Source: Marsupella aquatica (lineage: Eukaryota > Marchantiophyta). Taken from it: a stretch of DNA of 64,000 nucleotides. Position numbers and translations under genes: made by a program. Under the pieces are notes generated by a model. The model was not told where the DNA came from. It made no database searches and saw only the letters and a program-made list of their open reading frames with translations. Location of the stretch: the NCBI GenBank assembly GCA_973895155.1, contig OZ316897.1:5518001-5582000 (forward strand), read 5' to 3'. Below are positions 57,339 through 64,000 of this stretch, piece by piece. The stretch's first letter is position 1, and every line of letters begins with the position of its first letter.

Positions 57339-58250
57339 TGTGGTGTGTCCCATGGCTCCCTAAACCCAAGAAACCCCCCAGCTCAAGCCGATTCCCGCAG
57401 GTTTCGTGCTTGGCGAGGCCGTTTCCGCGGCTTAGCGGCATGGGACGCTGCTAACCTTCTACTACTACTATTAACATTTTACACACATATACTGGACAGA
57501 TCCTTCATCGGGTCATGAGATACGTAGCCGGCCTAATATAGGCCTTCCCCTGTCTTCCCCTGTCTTCTTGTTAGGTATGTTTGGATTCCGCCGCCGGAAT
57601 GATCCCCAATAGGCTTGGTTAAGCCGCTAAGACCTCTCTCAGCTCGACACATCCAACTCTCACTCCCCTGCTTACTTTCCTTCCTTCTGTTGATGTGGGC
57701 ACTCTTCACACAAGTTAATGCGACACACAAATAGCAAAATGACTCATTCTGACTGAGTCATACCATGCACTTGCCATACAAACAGTACATCTCATACACA
57801 AGTTCTGCGAACTAAGCCGTGAGGCCAACTCTATTCAGCTCTTAGGCATGAGGAAACATGAATATACACAAGGGTCACTGTATGACTAACCGAGAGCTTC
57901 TCGTACTACTTGATCCCAGCCCGGCTGGTGCAAACTAAAAACTTGCTAAAGAAGAGGCCCTGAGCTCCCCGCTGCCCAGGTACTTATCCTGGTAGTGGAT
58001 CCGCCATTCTTTGCATCGTAAGCCTAATCTACTTAACAGTAATCTACTTGCCCGAATCTACCTATGTACAGCAAGGCAGGAGCACAAGTGTTGCTCCTAC
58101 CAGTGGGACCGCAATCCCACTAAGCTAAGTGTCAGGGCCGCTCCTGGTTCTGATCCTAATCCTAAACGTGGAGATCCGCGCCCGCCCTGCCCACTCACGC
58201 CTCCTCCCTCCACGTCCGCCCTCCCTAAAAGGAACGGCGCCCTTGCACCG
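57339..58250. other. Noncoding left arm of the 4.65-kb element
   Basis: About 0.9 kb downstream of the ORF without coding capacity. It contains a short (CTA)n run near 57462 and the ATTCCG/CGGAAT hairpin near 57585. Confidence 0.5.
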
Positions 58251-61200
58251 TCACGACACCGGTGGTGGATCCTTAATGGACGCCCCCAACGCTTCCTCCT
58301 CAGCCACTGCCGTAGGTTCATTCTCTGACAGATTACCTGCCCTTGACTGAGTCAACTCTCCATCGGCCTGACTGGGTCCACCTTCGGCTTCAGCCTCGAC
58401 ACCGGCCTCGGCAATACCCACGGCTTCGGCCTCAGTCACTCCCTCGGCTTCGGCTTCAGCCACTCCCTCGGCTTCGGCCTCCCCTTCCCCTAGGGTAGTT
58501 GGATCCTTAGCCGTGACCCTGTCTGGGGTCGGTGCTGGGTCTACCTCCTTGATCACCACGGCCTGTGAAGTCGTATTACTCCTTGACCCTGAAGGTTTTC
58601 GCTTCTTCTTCGTTGGTGGCTCGGCAACTGGTCCCTTCCCCTTCCCACTTACTTCCGGCACTGGTGCAGTTGGCGCGGCTTGTCCTTCGGCAATTACCAC
58701 CCCTGGTAACTGGTTTGTCCCAACGGGAGATGGACCTGCTGCAGCTAAGCATTTAAATACTGCGGCTTGTTTCTTCAGCCGCTCTGTTTGGTTGTCGGCC
58801 CGCCGCTGTAGGTTCTCCATCTTCCTCGTGATTTCCTCCAACTCCTCTTGGGTTTCATCCAGGTCCTTACGTGCCCCCTCCAGCTCGTTTTTGGCCTCCT
58901 CCTGCTCCCTGTGGGCTTCCTCCAATTCCTTCTTCAAGGTAGCCCTCTCCTCCCGGGTTGCTCTTAGCTCCTTGTCGAGCTCTGCAATGATGACAGACTC
59001 CATCTGGTTCATCTTGGCGTAAGTCTGTTCGAGCATCTCGTCCTTCTCCCTTAGGTCGGCCTTGAAGCTGGCCGTCAGGGACGCAAGCTCCTGCTGCAGC
59101 GCCATAATCCCTTGATAGGATTTCCCTAACTCGACCTCCTTCTGCTCAAGGGCTCCGCGGATTTTCTCGAGCTCCCCTTTCAACGCCCATTCCTTTCTTT
59201 GGGTCTCCGCCATGGCCCGGCTGTTGGCTGTTATGTGGGCCTCCTCTGTATTCTTCAGCTCTTGCTTCCACTTCTCCCTCTCTTTGATCGTGTCGGCCAA
59301 CTCTCCCTGCGTCTGAGTTAGTTTATCCTTGATATTCTGATTATCAGCCTGCGCGGTGTCCAACTGCCCCTGCATGATGTTCAGCTCATGACGTTTAATT
59401 CGCAGTTCATCTTGGGCTTTCTTGGCCGCCCTTAGATCTTCAATCTCGGCTTCCATCCTCCTAAGCCGCCGAATGACCTCATCCTTCTTGCTTCTCTCTA
59501 AAGCCACCGCTTCTTCTAATTGGTGCTTCTCCAACTGCTCCCTATGGAAAAAGGGTCCTATCTCCAACTCCTCTCCAAAGATGCCGAGCGCAAGTTCCCC
59601 ACACATCTCACCATACTCCATGGCTCTATTCTTAGCGTAGGTGGAGTAAGTAGAAGTGATCGGCATCGCCCATCGTGGCCTCTGCTCCCAAGCCGTCCTG
59701 CGGATCTCTTCAATCGTGGCTAGAGGTTTGCTTCCTTTTTCGGCTAGCCGCCTGATGTCCTCCGGCCAATCTCCTCCTGGTAAATCCTTTTCCTTAGCCA
59801 GGGCGGCCTCTTCCTCCTGCTTGATTCGCTCCTGAAATTCCTGCACCGTCTGTTTTATGCCGTCGAAGCTCGGGGGAGCAACATCTGGTGGGGGAGACTC
59901 AGGGCTACTCTGCTGGTTGGGGTCCCCTCGCACTACCCTTGGAAGTGTGGGGACAAACCGGCCACAGGTCCTTACTCCTGGAACGTGATGGTCCGACCCA
60001 TAGCCGGAATTATCATGGCTGCAGTCCTCCACTGCCTCCTCTACCTCTTGGACGTCCGGCTTCTCCCTCTCCTCTTCGTCGGTAGGAGCTTCAGGCAATT
60101 CTGCCTCAGACTCGGAGCTTGAGGTTCCCACGTACATTCGAACACCTGGCTTGGATTCCGGCCTGATTCTCTCCTTGTCTCCAGCAAAGGGGTTTTCTCT
60201 TGTGAGCCGGTGTAGGCCTACCTCTGTAGTAGTGTCCTGCATTGTTGCCGTTGCCGTTGTTGTTGCCGATGCCGATTTCTTTTCTTTCTCCAGTAGTTTC
60301 AGCAGACTCTGCATGCCTGGTTGCTGCATCGGCAAGTCTTCCTTCCTGGGCCTAAACACCTGCTCGATCGTAGGACTAACAGGTGGTTGAGGCTTCTCAG
60401 CCAACGGCCTCGGCGTTGGAGCTTCCTCGGGTGCCCTTACCTGCAGGGGAAGTACCAGGGCAAAAGTCTGACCTCTGGCATACCGGCACAACAGCGGCAT
60501 GTGATAGCCAAGCCGCGACACGCTCCCCATGCCGATTACCTGCTGCTCCTCCTTTAAGATCTTCTTCAATTGGTTGAGGAGGTACCCGTTGTAGTCCCGG
60601 CTTGGGTCTGGCCTTTCTGCCAGATAGACCTGTGCCTTGCCGATCTCTGCCCTCGGCAAGTTACAATGCATGGTCACCCGCAAGAAGTCGATCATCTCTC
60701 CTATGTGCGGGTTGGTGCAGGTGTTCCGGAAGAAGCCATTCTTCGTTGATGGCCCGGGGAACGACCGGAACTCCTTGTCAGGCAAGGTCTTCCTGGTATC
60801 AACTTTGGTCTTATTGCCTATCGGCAAGCCAAACACTTCGGCAATTACCTTGGGAGTAAGATAGAAATCCTTCCCATATATCCTCGTGCAATTGGTCTCG
60901 GGTTCCCATGACCCCACGAATTCTAATAGGTCTGACTCCGGTACCTCCGGCTTCAGCCATGGTAATCTTACAAAGGCCTCCAAGCCGGATCCGGCCATGA
61001 AGCCTTGGTACTTCTTGGTCTGCATGGCCGTAAAGCATGCATCCTCCTCCCGTGCAAAATGTAGTTGCACCTCCACCGGTAGGGTTGCCGCCCAGCCCTT
61101 CCAGGTGTCATCCCTGGTTGGAATGGCCTTGATGGGATCGACCTCCTCCTCTTCGGCTTCTCCCTGCCTCCTGCTCTGCTGCTCGGCTGGCTTCTTTGGT

Positions 61201-61616
61201 GCCGCCGACCTCGTTCTTTTTGCCGGGGTGGCTTCATCGTTGACGGCTCCCTTCCTCTTCATCTCTGCTGCCGTGGAGGTTTCTCCTAGCACCGTTGCCT
61301 GGGTCCACCTTTCCGTGCTACCCTTTAATTCCCAGTGTATGTCGTTGCAGTTCTTGATGGCCTCTCGGATGCCGATGACGCTGTCTTTGCAAAACAAAAG
61401 ATCGTCGAGTTGATTGGAAGTAGGCGTCCACAGGAACTCGTCCTTGATGAGTTCGCCTCCTAAGAAAGCCGTCTTCTGCAGCTCCCACAATCGAGCGAGC
61501 TCCTGCCGTTCTCGAGCTGCCCTTTCTGACTCCTCGTCCTCGTAAGTCTTGATGTACTCAGTTGCCCGTTCGAACAGGCATCCCCAGAAATGTGCCGCTT
61601 GATTGACGTTGCTCAT
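58251..61616 (-). CDS. 1,121-aa coiled-coil protein of the 4.65-kb element, function unknown
   Basis: Starts at the ATG at 61616 and runs uninterrupted. Residues 1-165: acidic and basic patches with a possible nuclear signal (PAKRTR). About 170-400: globular, with Trp- and Phe-rich motifs (FVRLPWLKPEVPESDLLEFVGSW; YLTPKVIAEVFGLPIG) that loosely recall plant mobile-domain or gag-capsid folds. 400-680: low-complexity Pro/Glu. About 690-970: a long coiled coil. About 1000: PTKKKRKPSG, an SV40-like nuclear signal, then Glu-Ala-Gly repeats. I see no DDE, RT or integrase motif, so mobilisation probably depends on another element, or the fold is unrecognised. Confidence 0.75.
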   Translation of the reverse strand: MSNVNQAAHFWGCLFERATEYIKTYEDEESERAARERQELARLWELQKTAFLGGELIKDEFLWTPTSNQLDDLLFCKDSVIGIREAIKNCNDIHWELKGSTERWTQATVLGETSTAAEMKRKGAVNDEATPAKRTRSAAPKKPAEQQSRRQGEAEEEEVDPIKAIPTRDDTWKGWAATLPVEVQLHFAREEDACFTAMQTKKYQGFMAGSGLEAFVRLPWLKPEVPESDLLEFVGSWEPETNCTRIYGKDFYLTPKVIAEVFGLPIGNKTKVDTRKTLPDKEFRSFPGPSTKNGFFRNTCTNPHIGEMIDFLRVTMHCNLPRAEIGKAQVYLAERPDPSRDYNGYLLNQLKKILKEEQQVIGMGSVSRLGYHMPLLCRYARGQTFALVLPLQVRAPEEAPTPRPLAEKPQPPVSPTIEQVFRPRKEDLPMQQPGMQSLLKLLEKEKKSASATTTATATMQDTTTEVGLHRLTRENPFAGDKERIRPESKPGVRMYVGTSSSESEAELPEAPTDEEEREKPDVQEVEEAVEDCSHDNSGYGSDHHVPGVRTCGRFVPTLPRVVRGDPNQQSSPESPPPDVAPPSFDGIKQTVQEFQERIKQEEEAALAKEKDLPGGDWPEDIRRLAEKGSKPLATIEEIRRTAWEQRPRWAMPITSTYSTYAKNRAMEYGEMCGELALGIFGEELEIGPFFHREQLEKHQLEEAVALERSKKDEVIRRLRRMEAEIEDLRAAKKAQDELRIKRHELNIMQGQLDTAQADNQNIKDKLTQTQGELADTIKEREKWKQELKNTEEAHITANSRAMAETQRKEWALKGELEKIRGALEQKEVELGKSYQGIMALQQELASLTASFKADLREKDEMLEQTYAKMNQMESVIIAELDKELRATREERATLKKELEEAHREQEEAKNELEGARKDLDETQEELEEITRKMENLQRRADNQTERLKKQAAVFKCLAAAGPSPVGTNQLPGVVIAEGQAAPTAPVPEVSGKGKGPVAEPPTKKKRKPSGSRSNTTSQAVVIKEVDPAPTPDRVTAKDPTTLGEGEAEAEGVAEAEAEGVTEAEAVGIAEAGVEAEAEGGPSQADGELTQSRAGNLSENEPTAVAEEEALGASIKDPPPVS

Positions 61617-61989
61617 ACCCTCCTTAGGTCGATCGTCGGTATCTACTCTCTCCCCGAGTGCTTGCCTAAGCAGCTGACAGTAGTTGGCCTCCCGTAGTCG
61701 TCTGCCTAGTTCGTGCTTGCAAATGAGCCACCATCTCCTGCAAGCGCTCCTTACCCCTCTCCTCTGCCGGTCCCTCTTCCCGTTGATCCTTCCTAGCCGC
61801 CGACGCTTAACGCGCCCTAACCCTAATCAGGTTTTCACCCTCAGCCTTACCTCCGGCCTCTGCCCGGGTTCCATGGTTGCCCCTAATTGTTTATATTTTC
61901 CTTGTTTTGTCCCTATACTAAGGTGTTCCTAGGGTGCCTTCCTGCTTTACCCACTTAACCGGCCGAGTGATTCCTGTCTAGGCATCACA
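61617..61989 (-). other. 5' leader of the 4.65-kb element
   Basis: About 370 bp between the right terminus and the ORF start. It is noncoding and no LTR is seen. It contains GGTTAGGG-like plant promoter or leader sequence on the minus strand near 61820. Confidence 0.4.
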
Positions 61990-61994
61990 CCTAC

Positions 61995-63065
61995 AAACTT
62001 GACCCATTGCTCTTTTAGGGCCTCCGTCAACTCCCTACATTCATTTCTGGTGTGATCTTTTGAATCACACCACATACACAAAGCATTCGGCCTCCTCTCA
62101 GCTGGTTCCCTTCTTGGAATCTCAGTCCTCTGAGACCTCTGCTCTATCACATGGGAGGTTAAAAGCCTTATTCCTTCAGCAATTTTCTCTAGGTCAGTCG
62201 TGCTGGACCCTTCCACCTACACCCTCCTCTCGACATCTTCTCTCCTCCCAACTACATCCCTGGTGATCTCTCTCTCACTCTCCCTCCTCCTTACCACCTC
62301 CCTCGTGGCCTCTCTGTCGTTCTCTCTTCTCCTTCTACGCTCATTTACTCTCATTACTGCCCTCTCGACCAGACTCCAATCCGCTGGTCCTTCCGCCCAA
62401 GTGGGTTCAAGCAGATCCATGGAGTTTTCTAACTCATCCCTAAGCTGCTCCCCTCCTGCTCTCAAAAACAGTTCTGATTTCTGAAGCTCAATAATCCTTA
62501 CATCACGCCAAGGGAGCTGGCTCATTCTTCGAGTGAACTCTCGAAGTAATTGTTGTGGCTCAAGTCTCTTCTCTCTCTCGTTAACCCAATCCAGGAAGGA
62601 AGTGTGAGTCTCCCTACTCGAATCCTCTAACTGAAATTCCTCTTTCATTCTACGCTCAAAGTCTCTCCAAGTCCTATCCTCTACTGACTTATCTACCAAA
62701 ACCTGAACTGACCCCTTCAAACTCATCTCAACAACCGTGACGAACTTTTGGATCGCCACAACCTCATCCACCATTTGTATCTCGACTTGTGTCTTATACT
62801 CCTCTAAATATCGGGTGACATCTCGCCCATCGAACCTACCTCTATTTGTGAGTACTGCTTGAAGGCATCTCGATGCCCTCATCTCCTGGTCTCTTTCCCT
62901 TCTCTCTACCATTTCTCTCTCTCTCCTCTCACGTTCACTAACCGCATCCTCTCTCTTCATCAGCTGCATGGCAGCCGCCATCATTCTGATCATATCCTCC
63001 ATAGTCTCTTCTTTTCTGAAAGCTTCAGAAAAACTTTCTATATTAGGACTCACGTTTGAATCCAT
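61995..63065 (-). pseudogene. gypsy-2 gag N-terminal part with zinc knuckle
   Basis: Starts at the ATG at 63065. The capsid-like region has FDGRDVTRYLEEYKTQ and a long helical, Arg/Glu-rich tail. A TAG at 62217-62219 interrupts. In the same frame a CX2CX4HX4C knuckle (CMWCDSKDHTRNEC) follows and leads to KFVG, where the 4.65-kb element is inserted at 61989. Without that insertion gag continues at 57338. Confidence 0.85.
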
Positions 63066-63557
63066 ACACAAGTTGACAACCCTCAAACTATGGTCTCACT
63101 CTCTCTTCCCTCGAAAGTTTGAATCAACAAATCAGTCGTCTCCAATCTTTCGCAGTTGATCAGCCTCTCAGCTCTTCGAGCTGCTACTGCCGAACTGTCT
63201 CTCAAGAGATCATGAAACCAAGTTCACCCTCTATCAATCAATCAATCTCTTATCTAATCAATCATTCATATTAAACAACCCTAATTATCTATTCTCTTTT
63301 CTAATTCTCTCTACTCATGGCTTGCCTTCTGCTCGTCTCCCTTAAGTTCTCAACCCTAAATGATCGTATGGTTCTCGACGGCCGTTCTTCTTGCTCTTCC
63401 CTAATCTCTACCTTATTCTCTTTTTCCCTCTCTAACTTAATCTCACTTGGAACCCCAATTTTCTCATGGTCGATTGTTTCTAATGGCTTACCCATTCACT
63501 AATCACATGTCCCTAAAACTAATGATTCCGCGAGTTCCCCAGTATGGTCACCACTTA
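63066..63557 (-). other. gypsy-2 5' leader
   Basis: Untranslated region between the 5' LTR and gag. On the minus strand the first bases after the LTR read TAAGTGGTGACCATACTGGG, where a primer-binding site is expected; I cannot match it to a named tRNA. No gene is seen. Confidence 0.6.
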
Positions 63558-64000
63558 TGTCCGGGGACCAGTTTAAAGCGATATAAAAGTAGACCTTTTA
63601 ATATTTTTAGGGACTTGTCAATCCATTCGTACTTTCATTCCTTTTTTTCTTTTTTTGTAAGCCTTCCAGTCTTCTCATTTTAAGTACGACTTAAACCTTC
63701 TTTGTGTCTTCTCGATGGTCTCTGTTCACTTGCTCTTTGGTCTTTCCTTTCTTTGTGTTCCTATCACTCATCTTCTAGTACCAGTCCAAGTGCCATGCGT
63801 TTTCCGTAGAACTCCTACTTGTTTTCTTTCTCAAGGAAAAATCATTCAGTCGGTCAATCAATCATCCAAGTCGGTCAAATCGAAGACTTCTTTTGTTTTT
63901 CGGAGTTCCAATAAACCAGACAGTGATTCCAAGTCGGGTTTCAACGAACTGTGGCAACGTAGTGTCGTTCACGAAGGTTTCCCCATCACGATCAATCTCG
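63558..64000 (-). repeat. gypsy-2 5' LTR, partial at the window edge
   Basis: Starts TGTCCGGGGACC and matches the left LTR, except that 848 bp present at 27672-28519 are absent at 63617/63618, between CTTG direct repeats. The LTR continues beyond the window. Confidence 0.88.

Larger units (their letters stand above)
57339..61989 (-). mobile_element. 4,651-bp single-ORF element with TGTG inverted ends and CCTAC TSD
   Basis: CCTAC flanks it at 57334-57338 and 61990-61994; removal restores gypsy-2 gag exactly. Ends are TGTGGTGTGTCCCATGG on the left and, read inward, TGTGATGCCTAGACAGG on the right. The right end resembles the TGTGACGCCAATGACATGG end of the 40884 element. No LTRs were found. It encodes one 1,121-codon ORF. 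Near the left end, a motif like TAGGTATGTTT followed by an ATTCCG...CGGAAT hairpin is shared with the 40884 element (41190 and 57574). Confidence 0.88.
27612..64000 (-). mobile_element. Ty3/gypsy element gypsy-2 with nested insertions, minus strand, runs off the window
   Basis: The LTR start TGTCCGGGGACC occurs at 27612 and 63558. The left LTR (27612-36175, interrupted) is the 3' LTR and the right one is the 5' LTR. Between them gag, protease, RT, RNase H and integrase run leftward with plant/fungal gypsy motifs. Multiple younger elements split the internal region. The element appears inserted in gypsy-1 gag. The far TSD lies beyond the window. Confidence 0.85.

Noticed and set aside
57339-61989. 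Long terminal repeats within the 4.65-kb element
   Set aside because: I compared the first ~0.9 kb with the last ~0.4 kb by eye and found no direct repeat; only short inverted ends are present.
1-64000. tRNA or rRNA genes
   Set aside because: Scanning by eye showed no convincing cloverleaf or rRNA motif; a covariance-model scan would be needed to exclude tRNAs.

Overview
The window is eukaryotic nuclear DNA made almost entirely of transposable elements nested in one another. The best fit is a land plant: plant-type Ty3/gypsy and Ty1/copia polyproteins, LINEs with an RRM-type ORF1, one GT-AG intron, and no bacterial signals. Some gypsy and transposase-like families here resemble those I associate with seed-free plants, but the species cannot be fixed from the sequence. 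I see no convincing host housekeeping gene. There is one 100-N assembly gap at 13227-13326.

Layout. 1-2.1 kb: a decayed coiled-coil ORF and a possible 5' exon. 2.1-4.8 kb: a DDE-transposase-like gene (DUF7869-like) split by one in-frame TGA, then a 20-bp-class minisatellite. 5.6-8.0 kb: minus-strand retroelement-like ORF remnants. 8.0-8.5 kb: a gypsy RT fragment (gypsy-3). 8.5-18.9 kb: a LINE cluster with head-to-head copies, a gap, and an 822-bp tandem 3'-end duplication. 19.4-22.6 kb: a minus-strand MULE/FAR1-like pseudogene with an intron. 22.6-27.6 kb: gypsy-1, minus strand, catalytically dead, carrying a clean 1,466-bp insertion of unknown type. 27.6 kb to beyond the right edge: gypsy-2, minus strand, apparently inserted in gypsy-1 gag. 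Its 3' LTR (27612-36175) holds a truncated copia element. Its internal region (36176-63557) holds two LINE blocks (37.7-43.7 and 43.9-53.5 kb), a MITE (53752-54108), a LINE 3' fragment (54285-54597) and a 4.65-kb element with one 1,121-codon ORF (57339-61989). Its 5' LTR starts at 63558.

Insertion order can be read because most junctions restore the host frame or leave target-site duplications (TSDs): gypsy-1 received gypsy-2, which received copia, LINEs, the MITE and the 4.65-kb element. The copia received two LINE fragments, and one LINE received a 2.38-kb element. The LINE family is the main active-looking component. One copy (45450-50411) has tandem 181-bp 5' monomers, intact ORF1, intact ORF2 (endonuclease, RT, zinc knuckle), a 3' stem-loop and an A-rich 3' end. 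Most other copies end in (CATTAC)n.

Most novel candidates: the monomeric promoter-like 5' UTR and in-frame TGA between LINE ORFs; an element family with TGTGAYGCC-like inverted termini and 5-bp TSDs (57339-61989 and 40884-43261); a MITE with a perfect 31-bp inverted repeat and 4-bp TSD; and the 1,466-bp insertion.
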